This document shows positions 50,438 through 64,000 of a DNA stretch of 64,000 nucleotides, piece by piece. The stretch comes from Yersinia intermedia (GTDB lineage: Bacteria; Pseudomonadota; Gammaproteobacteria; Enterobacterales; Enterobacteriaceae): positions 248,001 through 312,000 of the forward strand of contig NZ_LR134116.1 of the NCBI RefSeq assembly GCF_900635455.1, given 5' to 3'. Under the pieces are notes generated by a model that saw only the letters and a program-made list of their open reading frames with translations, did no database searches and was not told the DNA's origin. Position numbers and translations under genes: made by a program. Position 1 is the stretch's first letter. Every line of letters starts with the position of its first letter.

Positions 50438-51769
50438 ATGGAAACGCTGGCTTCTTTATATAACGAACATTTATCCACTCTACAACAGCGCACCCGTGAT
50501 GTGCTAGAGCGCCATCAGTTAGACGCTTTACTGATTCATTCCGGTGAGTTACAACGTATTTTTCTCGATGACCGTGACTATCCTTTTAAAGCCAATGCAC
50601 AGTTCAAAGCTTGGGTACCTGTCACTCAAGTACCAAACTGTTGGTTATGGGTCGATGGGGTTAATACACCAAAGTTATGGTTCTATTCTCCAGTCGATTA
50701 CTGGCACAGTGTTGAGCCATTACCGGATAGTTTCTGGACCAAGGCTATCGATATCCAGCCATTAGCCAATGCAGATGATATTGCCCAGCAGTTACCTGTG
50801 CAGCGGGAGCGCGTGGCGTATATCGGTTATGCCCAACAACGTGCGCAGGCTCTGGGTTTTAGTGCTGAAAACATTAACCCGCAACCGGTGTTGGATTACC
50901 TTCATTTCTATCGTTCTTATAAAACGGATTATGAACTGGCTTGTATGCGTGAAGCACAAAAGACGGCAGTTGTCGGCCATCGTGCAGCACATGAAGCGTT
51001 CCAGTCGGGTATGAGTGAGTTCGATATCAATCTGGCCTATCTGATGGCTACCGGCCATCGTGATACTGATGTCCCTTATGATAATATTGTTGCGCTGAAT
51101 GAACATTCGGCGGTGCTTCATTACACCACGTTACAGCATCAGCCTCCGGCAGAAATGCGTAGCTTCTTGATGGATGCCGGTGCTGAATATAATGGTTATG
51201 CCGCAGATCTGACACGTACTTACGCTGCAAACCGTGATAGCGATTTTGCCGCGTTAGTTAATGACCTTAATACTGAGCAACTTGAACTGATCAAAACCAT
51301 TAAAAGTGGCGAGCGCTATACCGATTACCATGTTCAGATGCACCAGCGTATTGCGAAGTTATTGCGCACTCATCATCTGGTTACCGGTATCAGTGAAGAG
51401 GCGATGGTCGAACAAGGCATTACTTGTCCATTCTTACCGCATGGGTTAGGCCATCCTCTCGGGTTACAAGTGCATGATACAGCTGGTTTTATGCAAGATG
51501 ATAAAGGTACCCATCTTAGTGCCCCATCCAAATACCCTTACTTGCGTTGTACGCGTATTTTACAACCGCGTATGGTATTAACTATTGAGCCGGGTCTGTA
51601 CTTCATCGAATCTCTGCTGGCACCTTGGCGTAACGGTGAGTTCAGCAAGTATTTCAATTGGGAACGTATTGATGCGCTGAAGCCTTACGGCGGTATTCGT
51701 ATAGAAGATAATATCGTGATTCACGATAACCGGGTTGAGAACATGACACGTGACCTGAAGCTGGCCTGA
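50438..51769 (+). CDS. pepQ: Xaa-Pro dipeptidase PepQ (prolidase)
   Basis: PepQ hydrolyses dipeptides with C-terminal proline. The ATG at 50438 gives 443 residues, as in E. coli (a GTG codon precedes it in frame). The pita-bread metal ligands are visible: [17 protein letters not shown] (two Asp), [13 protein letters not shown] (His), TIEPGLYF (Glu) and [11 protein letters not shown] (Glu). It is divergent from fadB and overlaps the next gene, yigZ, at the stop/start A. Confidence 0.96.
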   Translation: METLASLYNEHLSTLQQRTRDVLERHQLDALLIHSGELQRIFLDDRDYPFKANAQFKAWVPVTQVPNCWLWVDGVNTPKLWFYSPVDYWHSVEPLPDSFWTKAIDIQPLANADDIAQQLPVQRERVAYIGYAQQRAQALGFSAENINPQPVLDYLHFYRSYKTDYELACMREAQKTAVVGHRAAHEAFQSGMSEFDINLAYLMATGHRDTDVPYDNIVALNEHSAVLHYTTLQHQPPAEMRSFLMDAGAEYNGYAADLTRTYAANRDSDFAALVNDLNTEQLELIKTIKSGERYTDYHVQMHQRIAKLLRTHHLVTGISEEAMVEQGITCPFLPHGLGHPLGLQVHDTAGFMQDDKGTHLSAPSKYPYLRCTRILQPRMVLTIEPGLYFIESLLAPWRNGEFSKYFNWERIDALKPYGGIRIEDNIVIHDNRVENMTRDLKLA

Positions 51770-52383
51770 TGCAGCCTTATCTAATCCCTACAAATCCGGT
51801 GACTATCAGCGAAGAGATCAAAAAAAGTCGTTTTATCACCCTGCTGGCCCACACCAGCGGGGTGAATGAAGCGAAAGATTTTATTCAGCAGGTGAAGCTG
51901 CAGCACCTCACCGCCCGGCATCATTGCTGGTCTTTTGTTGCAGGCAGGCCGACAGATTCTCAGCAATTAGGTTTTTCTGATGATGGTGAGCCTTCTGGTA
52001 CTGCGGGTAAACCTATCTTGGCTCAACTGATGGGGAGTGGTATTGGTGAGATAACCGCAGTAGTTGTGCGCTATTATGGTGGCATCAAACTCGGTACCGG
52101 TGGGTTAGTAAGGGCTTATGGTAGCGGTGTTCAACAAGCGTTAAAACAGATCGAAGTAAAATATAAAGTCCCACAGGTAGAATATACTTTGCAGTGTGAC
52201 TATGGGCAGCTTGCCATAGTAGAAACCTTGTTACAGCAGGTTGAAGGCCAGATTATAGGGAGTGAGTACGCACAATTCGTAACGCTTCATCTCTCTTTGC
52301 CAGCAACTCAAGCCAGTCAGGTCGGGGACAAATTGCGTGATCTCAGTCGTGGTACGTTGCAATTGACGCCCATTTCGCAATAA
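51769..52383 (+). CDS. yigZ: IMPACT family protein YigZ
   Basis: This 204-residue cytoplasmic protein has the IMPACT N-terminal domain (KSRFITLLAHTSGVNEAK; HHCWSFVAG; FSDDGEPSGTAGKPIL; VVVRYYGGIKLGTGGLVRAYG) and a C-terminal DUF1949 ferredoxin-like domain. The family is linked to translation regulation, but the bacterial role is unclear. It starts on the last base of pepQ (TGATG-type overlap) and precedes trkH, as in E. coli. Confidence 0.92.
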   Translation: MQPYLIPTNPVTISEEIKKSRFITLLAHTSGVNEAKDFIQQVKLQHLTARHHCWSFVAGRPTDSQQLGFSDDGEPSGTAGKPILAQLMGSGIGEITAVVVRYYGGIKLGTGGLVRAYGSGVQQALKQIEVKYKVPQVEYTLQCDYGQLAIVETLLQQVEGQIIGSEYAQFVTLHLSLPATQASQVGDKLRDLSRGTLQLTPISQ

Positions 52384-52419
52384 TCCCCATCCAAGTGAAT
52401 TGCTAAGGAACGTGCCGGA

Positions 52420-53871
52420 ATGCATTTTCGTGCCATAACCCGTATTGTTGGTCTGCTGGTCATCTTATTCTCTGGAACAATGTTTATTCCCGGACTGGTG
52501 GCATTGATCTATCGCGATGGCGCCGGCCGTGCCTTCAGCGAAACCTTTTTTGTTGCTCTGGCAATCGGCCTCTTTCTTTGGTTGCCGAACCGAAAACAGA
52601 AGCATGAGTTAAAGCCCCGTGAGGGCTTTCTCATCGTGGTTCTGTTCTGGACGGTGCTGGGCAGTGTAGGGGCATTACCTTTCTTATTCTCAGAGCGACC
52701 TAATCTTTCATTAACAGATGCATTCTTTGAATCATTCTCCGGGCTGACTACTACTGGCGCGACTACATTAGTAGGGTTAGATTCACTGCCTAAAGCCATT
52801 CTATTTTATCGCCAAATGCTGCAATGGCTCGGCGGTATGGGGATAATCGTGTTAGCGGTGGCTATCCTGCCTATCTTGGGGGTCGGGGGGATGCAGCTCT
52901 ATCGGGCGGAAATGCCTGGCCCATTGAAAGATAATAAAATGCGGCCCCGCATTGCGGAAACGGCCAAAACGCTGTGGCTTATCTATGTCTTACTGACCAT
53001 TGCTTGTGCGCTGTCTCTATGGGGGGCAGGGATGTCGGTATTTGATGCTATCTCCCACAGCTTCTCGACAATTGCGATTGGGGGCTTCTCGACCCATGAC
53101 GCCAGTATCGGTTATTTCAACAGCCCAACGATTAACACCATTATCGCTATCTTCTTGCTGATTTCCGGTTGTAACTTTGGTTTGCACTTCGCGGTATTGA
53201 GTGGGCGCAGTTTAAAGGTTTATTGGCGTGACCCTGAATTCCGTATGTTCATCTTTGTTCAATTGACACTGGTCGCCGTGTGTACCTTGATACTTTGGTA
53301 TCATAATGTCTATAAATCCGGTCTGGAGACGATAAATCAGGCATTTTTCCAAGTCGTATCAATGGCTACTACTGCGGGTTTCACCACTGACAGTATTTCA
53401 AAATGGCCGTTGTTCCTGCCGATACTCTTATTATGTTCTGCGTTTATTGGTGGTTGTGCTGGCTCAACTGGTGGCGGCCTGAAAGTTATCCGTATTCTGT
53501 TGCTCTACCTGCAAGGTTCGCGTGAGTTAAAGCGACTGGTTCACCCGAATGCGGTTTATACCATTAAGTTGGGGCGGCGGGCGTTGCCGGAACGAATTCT
53601 GGAGGCGGTATGGGGATTCTTCTCCGCGTATGCTCTGGTATTCATTATTAGCATGCTGGCGATTATCGCGACCGGTGTTGATGAGTTCTCTGCTTTCGCG
53701 GCGGTGACTGCGACGTTGAATAACCTTGGCCCTGGCCTGGGTGTAGTAGCGGATAACTTCACGTCAATGAATCCGGCCTCCAAGTGGATATTGGTGATCA
53801 CCATGCTATTTGGTCGGTTAGAAGTCTTCACCCTGCTGGTTCTATTCACGCCAACATTCTGGCGTGAGTAA
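52420..53871 (+). CDS. trkH: Trk potassium uptake system permease TrkH
   Basis: TrkH is the membrane channel subunit of the Trk K+ uptake system, gated by TrkA. At 483 residues it equals E. coli. The four K+ selectivity-filter repeats can be seen around SGLTTTGATTL, FSTIAIGGFSTHD, MATTAGFTTDS and LNNLGPGLGVV. The N-terminus MHFRAITRIVGLLVILFSGTM is nearly identical to E. coli. hemG follows after 21 bases. Confidence 0.97.
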   Translation: MHFRAITRIVGLLVILFSGTMFIPGLVALIYRDGAGRAFSETFFVALAIGLFLWLPNRKQKHELKPREGFLIVVLFWTVLGSVGALPFLFSERPNLSLTDAFFESFSGLTTTGATTLVGLDSLPKAILFYRQMLQWLGGMGIIVLAVAILPILGVGGMQLYRAEMPGPLKDNKMRPRIAETAKTLWLIYVLLTIACALSLWGAGMSVFDAISHSFSTIAIGGFSTHDASIGYFNSPTINTIIAIFLLISGCNFGLHFAVLSGRSLKVYWRDPEFRMFIFVQLTLVAVCTLILWYHNVYKSGLETINQAFFQVVSMATTAGFTTDSISKWPLFLPILLLCSAFIGGCAGSTGGGLKVIRILLLYLQGSRELKRLVHPNAVYTIKLGRRALPERILEAVWGFFSAYALVFIISMLAIIATGVDEFSAFAAVTATLNNLGPGLGVVADNFTSMNPASKWILVITMLFGRLEVFTLLVLFTPTFWRE

Positions 53872-53892
53872 TTCTGCATAAGGAACATTGCA

Positions 53893-54426
53893 ATGAAAGT
53901 CCTGATTCTTTACTCCAGTCGAGATGGCCAAACACAGACTATTGCTTCTTATATAGCTAAACAGTTATCGGCAGAGGATAGCTGTGAAATAAAAGACTTA
54001 TCGCAGGTAGGGCAAATCGATCTGAATCAATATCAACAAGTCATGATTGGTGCGTCGGTGCGTTATGGGCACTTCAGCCCAGTATTGAGTAAATTCGTCA
54101 ACAAACACGTTGAACAGCTTAATCAAATGCCGAGTGCGTTCTTTGCAGTGAATCTGACAGCACGCAAACCGGAAAAGCGTTCCCCGCAAACTAATGCCTA
54201 TGTACGTAAGTTCCTACTCAGTACCCCGTGGCAGCCAACACTGTGTACGGTATTTGCGGGTGCTTTGCGTTATCCCCGTTATCGCTGGATAGATAGGGTG
54301 ATGATTCAACTTATTATGCGGATGACGGGGGGCGAAACGGATACTAGTAAAGAAGTTGAATATACGGATTGGCAACAGGTAAGCAGTTTTTCTCAGGATT
54401 TCTTAGCGCTACAGTACAAAAAATAA
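53893..54426 (+). CDS. hemG: Menaquinone-dependent protoporphyrinogen IX dehydrogenase HemG
   Basis: HemG is a flavodoxin-fold enzyme that oxidises protoporphyrinogen IX to protoporphyrin IX in heme synthesis, passing electrons to the quinone pool. The 177-residue protein has the FMN phosphate loop YSSRDGQTQTIA and GASVRYGHF, plus the long insert (RKFLLSTPWQPTLCTVFAGALRYPRYRWIDR in outline) that marks HemG among flavodoxins. It lies immediately before the rRNA operon, as E. coli hemG precedes rrnA. Confidence 0.95.
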   Translation: MKVLILYSSRDGQTQTIASYIAKQLSAEDSCEIKDLSQVGQIDLNQYQQVMIGASVRYGHFSPVLSKFVNKHVEQLNQMPSAFFAVNLTARKPEKRSPQTNAYVRKFLLSTPWQPTLCTVFAGALRYPRYRWIDRVMIQLIMRMTGGETDTSKEVEYTDWQQVSSFSQDFLALQYKK

Positions 54427-54893
54427 CAATAATGGCGTTTATCACGGCAAATCGTTGAAATAAAACGCGGTTGAAAAGTTTTTTCAAATTAGGGGTTGCA
54501 GGCTGTCAGGAACTCCCTATAATGCGCCTCCACTGACCGGGAACAACGAAACACACTTCGCCGGGTCAGGAAGCGAAAAGAATGATTTTGACTTCGAAAG
54601 AAACGAAAGAAACTCTTGACTCTTCAGCGGGAAAGCGTATTATCTGCCTCCCGCGTTACCGTAAGATTCGCCGAAAGGCAAACGGGTAACGAACGCTCTT
54701 TAACAATTTATCAGACAATCTGTGTGGGCACTCGCAAGACGATATCGAAGCCTGTTTCGGCAGGCAGATGAAATATCAAAGTCTTGAAGAGTGACCAAAG
54801 CAGTACACATTTGAACTTCGGTTCGAATGCATATTTGCAGAAAGTAATCTTTGAGCATCGCTATGTTAACTCATAGCAAATCAAACAAATCTT
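54427..54893 (+). promoter_or_regulatory. rRNA operon promoter and leader region
   Basis: This 467-base stretch holds tandem promoters. P1 has TTGCAG (54496-54501), a 16-base spacer and TATAAT (54518-54523), followed by a GC-rich discriminator GCGCCTCC and preceded by an AT-rich UP-like stretch. P2 has TTGACT (54616-54621), a 16-base spacer and TATTAT (54638-54643). The antitermination boxA CGCTCTTTAACAA is at 54694-54706. Stringent and growth-rate control is expected from the discriminator. Confidence 0.85.
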
Positions 54894-56436
<1,543 letters not shown>

Positions 56437-56635
56437 CCTAACGATACGCATTGCGTAGTGTCCACAACAGATTGTCTGATGAATGTAAATGAGCAAGAGC
56501 ACCTGTTGATGAGGGTGATGATTGTGTAATAAGACCTCGGCATCGAGTTTTTACTGCATCAGTCGTTCGAATGTGTCACCACATTCTCACCTTTACACAA
56601 AAATACTGAATCCATGATTCAGTAGAAATTTTTGT

Positions 56636-56711
56636 GTCCCCATCGTCTAGAGGCCTAGGACACTGCCCTTTCACGGCTGTAACAGGGGTTCGAATCCCCT
56701 TGGGGACGCCA
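56636..56711 (+). tRNA. gltT: tRNA-Glu (anticodon UUC)
   Basis: This 76-base tRNA lies in the 16S-23S spacer, with anticodon TTC at 56670-56672, T-loop TTCGAAT and encoded CCA (56709-56711). The acceptor stem GTCCCCA/TGGGGAC is fully paired. The anticodon stem CTGCC/GGCTG has a U-U mismatch at the second pair, where E. coli has C-G. The symbol follows the rrnB-type spacer tRNA of E. coli. Confidence 0.95.
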
Positions 56712-57071
56712 CTCCGATAATGTGTGAAAGACATTATCAACTGAATATCTTAAAGATGACTTTAACGAGTCGTGTTTAAGATATTGCTCTTTAACAATCT
56801 GGAACAAGCTGAAAATTGAAACAATACAGCTGAAACTTATCTCTCCGTAGAATGACTGAGATAAGGATTAACCTGTATTAGAGTCTCTCAAATAATCGCA
56901 ATGCCAATGTGTTTATCATTGTTGCAGTGTGAGCGAGAAGACACTCAGCCAGGCGTACAGCGCACAGCAACCGGAGTGAACTCAACGTTCATGAAGATTG
57001 CGCGCACTGCACAACACAGCAGAGTGTGTTCACAGCCACACCAATAACGAAAAAACATCTTTGGGTTGTGA
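56712..57071 (+). other. tRNA-Glu to 23S internal transcribed spacer
   Basis: This 360-base transcribed spacer contains a second boxA (TGCTCTTTAACAA from 56785) and sequence expected to form the 23S processing stem with the region after 23S. No other tRNA is present. Confidence 0.8.
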
Positions 57072-59978
<2,907 letters not shown>

Positions 59979-60092
59979 ACAACACCAAAGGTGTTTTGTG
60001 TTTGAGAGAGAATGATATTTTCAGCGAATGTTCCGAGATTGGGCTGGCTGGCTGTGTGAAGAATTGCATAGCGGGTTAGTTTAGACAGAATT

Positions 60093-60212
60093 TGCCTGGC
60101 GGCCTTAGCGCGGTGGTCCCACCTGATCCCATGCCGAACTCAGAAGTGAAACGCCGTAGCGCCGATGGTAGTGTGGGGTCTCCCCATGCGAGAGTAGGAC
60201 ACTGCCAGGCAT
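60093..60212 (+). rRNA. rrf: 5S ribosomal RNA
   Basis: This 120-base gene runs from TGCCTGGCGGCCTTAGCGCG to AGGACACTGCCAGGCAT; the ends pair as the 5S terminal stem. It lies 114 bases after 23S. A single 5S copy is present, followed by two terminators. Confidence 0.98.
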
Positions 60213-60226
60213 CAAATAAAGCCGAG

Positions 60227-60253
60227 ACCCCATGCCAAAAGCGTGGGGTTTTT
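60227..60253 (+). terminator. rRNA operon terminator T1
   Basis: ACCCCATGC (60227-60235) pairs with GCGTGGGGT (60241-60249) across CAAAA, followed by TTTTT. It begins 14 bases after 5S. Confidence 0.92.
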
Positions 60254-60385
60254 GCTATGGGTTGAATATGGCAAGATGTGTAAATATTGAGCGTGAGTGG
60301 TCACGGCCAGGAAGTATACTCAGCAGCGTTAAATATTGCAGGGGCCGGTGAGAGAAACCCGGCAGTCAGAGAGATGAATAAAACA

Positions 60386-60414
60386 GAAGGCTACCCTGAT
60401 GGGGACCTTTTTTT
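60386..60414 (+). terminator. rRNA operon terminator T2
   Basis: AAGGCTACCCTGATGGGGACCTT folds into an imperfect hairpin followed by a run of seven T residues. It resembles E. coli rrnB T2 (AAGGCCATCCTGACGGATGG...) in both sequence and position. Confidence 0.75.
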
Positions 60415-60498
60415 ACCTTCAGTTAAAACAAAATACAATATGAGTATTATGATCGGTTAGACTAGCGCCAGAGCTAGTTAGAATGAGTATCCAATGTA

Positions 60499-61536
60499 AT
60501 GTCGAATCAACATTCCCCGCTAAAGCATCTCAATACTTTCGCATTATCAGCATATGCGAGCAAAGTAATCAGCGTTTACTCTCCTGAAGAATTGATTAAT
60601 GCATGGCATGAGTCTGTCTCTAAGCATCAGCCAGTGCTCTTACTTGGTGAAGGCAGCAACGTACTCTTTATTGAAAATTATTCAGGAATAGTATTACTCA
60701 ATCGGATTAAGGGTATCACTCCTACTGAGGATGATATTGCCTGGCATCTGCATGTTGGGGCTGGAGAGAATTGGCATCAATTAGTCTGTTACTCATTGCG
60801 CAATAACATGCCAGGTCTAGAGAATCTGGCGTTAATCCCAGGTTGTGTCGGTTCCGCACCCATTCAGAATATCGGTGCCTATGGTGTTGAGCTGCAGAAG
60901 GTATGTGAATACGTTGATTTGCTTGATATGGATAAAGGTACAATTCTGCGTCTTTCCGCTCAAGATTGTCAATTCGGCTATCGTGACAGCATTTTTAAGC
61001 ATCACTATGGTCATGGATTTGCCATCGTAGCCGTAGGCATTAAGTTGGTGAAATCATGGACCCCAATATTGGGCTATGGTGATTTAACGCGAATGGACCC
61101 ATCGACAGTTACAGCAGAAGAGATATTCAACTCAGTTTGTACAATGCGGCGTAGTAAGCTACCCGATCCAGCAGTGACCGGCAATGCAGGCAGTTTTTTT
61201 AAGAACCCGGTTGTGGATGCCGCTATAGCTGAAGATATTGTAAAACGCTATCCCAATGCACCCCATTATCTGCAACCCGATGGCTCTGTTAAGCTGGCTG
61301 CTGGTTGGCTTATCGATCAATGTGCACTGAAGGGATATCAGATTGGCGGTGCAGCGGTGCATCAGCAGCAAGCGTTAGTGTTGATTAACCTGGCAGAAGC
61401 GACAGGTCAGGATGTGATCGACCTTGCTACTTATATCCGTCAGCAAGTCGCCAAGAGATTTGCAATCTGGTTGGAACCAGAAGTGCGATTTATTGCAAGT
61501 AATGGTGAGGTTAATGCTGTGGAGCGTTTGTCGTGA
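60499..61536 (+). CDS. murB: UDP-N-acetylenolpyruvoylglucosamine reductase MurB
   Basis: MurB reduces UDP-GlcNAc-enolpyruvate to UDP-MurNAc with NADPH and FAD in peptidoglycan precursor synthesis. The 345-residue protein has the FAD-binding [10 protein letters not shown] and [17 protein letters not shown] stretches and the catalytic [11 protein letters not shown] with its Ser. It is the type I (E. coli-like) enzyme. The ribosome binding site is weak. It overlaps birA by GTGA, as in E. coli. Confidence 0.96.
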   Translation: MSNQHSPLKHLNTFALSAYASKVISVYSPEELINAWHESVSKHQPVLLLGEGSNVLFIENYSGIVLLNRIKGITPTEDDIAWHLHVGAGENWHQLVCYSLRNNMPGLENLALIPGCVGSAPIQNIGAYGVELQKVCEYVDLLDMDKGTILRLSAQDCQFGYRDSIFKHHYGHGFAIVAVGIKLVKSWTPILGYGDLTRMDPSTVTAEEIFNSVCTMRRSKLPDPAVTGNAGSFFKNPVVDAAIAEDIVKRYPNAPHYLQPDGSVKLAAGWLIDQCALKGYQIGGAAVHQQQALVLINLAEATGQDVIDLATYIRQQVAKRFAIWLEPEVRFIASNGEVNAVERLS

Positions 61537-62492
61537 AAGATATTAAAGTCCCTTTACGGCTGATTAACATATTAGCTGATGGTGCTTTCCACTCAGGGGA
61601 GCAATTGGGTGAAGCCTTTGGGATGAGCCGTGCTGCAATTAATAAACATATTCAAACTATTAGAGAGTGGGGACTAGATGTCTTTACAGTTCCTGGCAAG
61701 GGCTATAGTTTGCCTGCACCTATTCAGTTGCTTAATGAACAAACAATATTAAGTTATCTCCCAGCAGGTCAAGTGACCGTCTTACCGGTAGTCGACTCGA
61801 CGAATCAATACTTATTAGATCGTATTACTGAATTGAAGTCTGGCGATGCTTGTGTGGCTGAATACCAACATGCAGGGAGAGGAAGGAGGGGGCGTCAGTG
61901 GGTCTCTCCCTTTGGTACGAATCTCTATTTATCTATGTTCTGGCGGCTGGAGCAAGGCCCTGCTGCTGCAATGGGACTGAGTCTGGTGGTTGGGATTGTC
62001 ATGGCCGAGGTTCTGCGTAAACTCGGTGCTGAGCAGGTTCGTGTAAAGTGGCCAAATGATCTGTATTTAAATGATAAAAAACTGGCAGGTATATTGGTAG
62101 AACTTACAGGGAAAACGGGGGATGCTGCTCAGTTGGTCATTGGCGCAGGTATTAATCTAACAATGCGTGAATCAATTACTAATGCCATCAACCAGGACTG
62201 GATCAACTTACAGGAAGCGGGTGTTAATATTGATCGTAATAAACTGACGGCTGAACTGTTATCTGAATTACGACTTGCAGTCGTTAAATTTGAAAATGAA
62301 GGCTTATCTGCTTTTATTTCTCGTTGGCGGGAAATGGATAATTACCTTGATCGCCCTGTGAAATTGATTATTGGTAATCAAGAAATATTTGGTATTGCTA
62401 GAGGTATTGACCAACAAGGAGCATTATTGTTGGAACAGAATGGTAATGTGAAACCTTATATTGGCGGTGAGATATCTCTTCGTGGCGTTTAA
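61533..62492 (+). CDS. birA: Biotin-[acetyl-CoA-carboxylase] ligase / biotin operon repressor BirA
   Basis: BirA biotinylates the AccB subunit and, as a biotinyl-AMP-bound dimer, represses the bio operon. It starts with GTG at 61533. The 319-residue protein has an N-terminal winged helix ([19 protein letters not shown] at 25-43), the biotinyl-AMP loop GRGRRG at 115-120 and [17 protein letters not shown] in the catalytic core, plus the C-terminal SH3-like domain. It is co-transcribed with murB. Confidence 0.96.
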   Translation: MKDIKVPLRLINILADGAFHSGEQLGEAFGMSRAAINKHIQTIREWGLDVFTVPGKGYSLPAPIQLLNEQTILSYLPAGQVTVLPVVDSTNQYLLDRITELKSGDACVAEYQHAGRGRRGRQWVSPFGTNLYLSMFWRLEQGPAAAMGLSLVVGIVMAEVLRKLGAEQVRVKWPNDLYLNDKKLAGILVELTGKTGDAAQLVIGAGINLTMRESITNAINQDWINLQEAGVNIDRNKLTAELLSELRLAVVKFENEGLSAFISRWREMDNYLDRPVKLIIGNQEIFGIARGIDQQGALLLEQNGNVKPYIGGEISLRGV

Positions 62493-62504
62493 TTTAATAA
62501 TAGA

Positions 62505-62527
62505 TGGGAGGCCAAAACCTCCCACTT
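62505..62527. terminator. Bidirectional terminator between birA and coaA
   Basis: TGGGAGG (62505-62511) pairs with CCTCCCA (62518-62524) around CCAAAA, with CTTT after it on the plus strand and an AT-rich tract on the other side. It lies between convergent birA and coaA. Confidence 0.7.
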
Positions 62528-62530
62528 TAG

Positions 62531-63481
62531 CTATTTTCTCAAACGTACACTCTCAACGGCATGGTTAGCACTTTTAGTCATTATCAGACTGGCGCGCTCA
62601 CGCGTTGGTAGTATATTTTGCTTTAAATTCAATCCATTAATCTCTTTCCATAATTGAGTGGCAATTTTGACTGCCTCAGCTTCTGGCAATTTAGCATAAT
62701 TATGGAAATAAGAGTCAGGATTGGAAAATGCGCCCTGCCTAAACTTAAGGAATCTGTTTATATACCAACTTTGAAGTAAATCTTCAGGGGCATCAACATA
62801 TATAGAGAAGTCTACAAAATCAGAGACAAATACATGATGTGGATCATGAGGGTAATCCATCCCGCTTTGTAGAACATTTAAACCTTCTAATATAAGAATA
62901 TCAGGCTGCTTGATTATCTTATTACCGTCAGGGACAACATCATATATTAAATGTGAATAAACCGGTGCGGTAACATGACCTGCCCCCGATTTTACTTCTG
63001 AGACAAATTTCACCAGATTATGCATATCATAGGATTGTGGAAATCCTTTTTTCTTCATCAACCCGCGCTCATTAAGCACTTTATTGGGATAAAGAAAACC
63101 ATCTGTTGTAATCAGTTCTACACTGCGATGTTCCGGCCAACGGCTGAGTAACGCCTGTAGTAAGCGTGCAGTAGTGCTTTTACCGACAGCGACACTGCCT
63201 GCAATACCAATGACATAAGGAATACGCTGGCCATCGGTTCCAAGGAATTGTTCCAGAACCGCCTGCCGCCGCAAATTAGAACTAATATAAAAATTAAGCA
63301 GGCGCGAAAGTGGTAGATAAATCTGTGCCACTTCATCTAATGAAAGGTCTTCGTTAATCCCTTTAAGTTTAACGATTTCCTCTTCTGTTAGTGTCAATGG
63401 TACGGAGTCGCGCAGGGCTGCCCACTGGGTACGATCGAACTGTAGATAAGGCGTCGCTAAAGATTGATCTCTTTTTGTCAT
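62531..63481 (-). CDS. coaA: Pantothenate kinase CoaA
   Basis: CoaA phosphorylates pantothenate, the first and rate-limiting step of coenzyme A synthesis, and is inhibited by CoA. The type I enzyme has 316 residues (same as E. coli), with Walker [10 protein letters not shown] at 95-103 and the family sequences [11 protein letters not shown] and [15 protein letters not shown]. It lies next to birA on the opposite strand, as in E. coli. The ribosome binding site is weak. Confidence 0.96.
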   Translation of the reverse strand: MTKRDQSLATPYLQFDRTQWAALRDSVPLTLTEEEIVKLKGINEDLSLDEVAQIYLPLSRLLNFYISSNLRRQAVLEQFLGTDGQRIPYVIGIAGSVAVGKSTTARLLQALLSRWPEHRSVELITTDGFLYPNKVLNERGLMKKKGFPQSYDMHNLVKFVSEVKSGAGHVTAPVYSHLIYDVVPDGNKIIKQPDILILEGLNVLQSGMDYPHDPHHVFVSDFVDFSIYVDAPEDLLQSWYINRFLKFRQGAFSNPDSYFHNYAKLPEAEAVKIATQLWKEINGLNLKQNILPTRERASLIMTKSANHAVESVRLRK

Positions 63482-63545
63482 AAGCCAAATTCTGCCTGTT
63501 AACGCAGGTTGGGAAAGGCGCTGGACGCCAACTCCAGATAAGAAA

Positions 63546-63575
63546 CAAGCTGCATATTATAGGCAGCTTGCTTTT
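63546..63575. terminator. Hairpin between the GNAT gene and coaA
   Basis: CAAGCTGC (63546-63553) pairs with GCAGCTTG (63563-63570) around a 9-base AT-rich loop, with CTTTTT on the plus side and TTTCTT on the minus side. It probably ends the minus-strand GNAT transcript before coaA. Confidence 0.55.
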
Positions 63576-63690
63576 TGGCGTAGACATTTTTGTGCTTAGT
63601 GAGTGATTTATTTGATGTACGTTGCTATTCCAATCAATTAAGAACAATTGTGGCAGGCACCGACCTTTTTATGGATGACAATCTCTATCA

Positions 63691-64000
<310 letters not shown>

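Overview
The window is a stretch of enterobacterial chromosome. The gene order (ftsYEX-rpoH-liv-ugp, then bioP-metR-metE-udp-rmuC-ubiEJB-tatABCD-rfaH-ubiD-fre-fadAB-pepQ-yigZ-trkH-hemG-rrn-murB-birA-coaA), near-identity of many proteins to their E. coli counterparts, the 16S sequence and an ERIC-type repeat point to Yersiniaceae. Yersinia, most likely the Y. pseudotuberculosis / Y. pestis group, is my inference. No insertion sequence, prophage or CRISPR array is present, so these species cannot be separated from this window.

Layout. 1-5.8 kb: tail of a yhhM-like gene, yhhL and rsmD, divergent from ftsYEX, then rpoH with a sigma-E-type promoter. 5.9-11.8 kb: panZ and the livKHMGF branched-chain amino acid importer. 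11.9-18 kb: a six-gene class 5 (alpha, CS1/CFA-I-like) chaperone-usher fimbrial operon on the minus strand, with two paralogous chaperones, followed by an AT-rich region. 18.3-23.5 kb: ugpBAECQ behind PhoB sites. 23.6-29.8 kb: an AEC-family permease, bioP overlapping metR tail to tail, metE and a dienelactone hydrolase. 30-34.8 kb: udp with a paired-CRP promoter, then three genes absent from E. coli at this position: a LipA-type tyrosine phosphatase, a short CstA-family permease and a DedA protein. 34.9-46.7 kb: rmuC, ubiE-ubiJ-ubiB, tatABC, tatD-hemB, rfaH, ubiD and fre. 46.8-54.4 kb: fadBA under a FadR operator, pepQ, yigZ, trkH and hemG. 54.4-60.4 kb: a complete rRNA operon with tRNA-Glu. 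60.5-64 kb: murB-birA, coaA and a GNAT gene cut by the window edge.

How the genes work together. Most genes are core: SRP targeting and division (ftsYEX), heat shock (rpoH), amino acid and glycerophosphodiester uptake, methionine synthesis, ubiquinone synthesis (ubiE, ubiJ, ubiB, ubiD), Tat export, fatty acid beta-oxidation, heme synthesis (hemB, hemG), peptidoglycan precursors and cofactors (murB, birA, coaA). The accessory parts are the fimbrial operon inserted between liv and ugp, the phosphatase-CstA-DedA trio between udp and rmuC, and hemB between tatD and rfaH. The rRNA operon has flanks matching E. coli rrnA on one side and rrnB on the other, which marks a rearrangement relative to E. 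coli. I see no wholly undescribed system; the two-chaperone fimbrial operon is the most distinctive locus.
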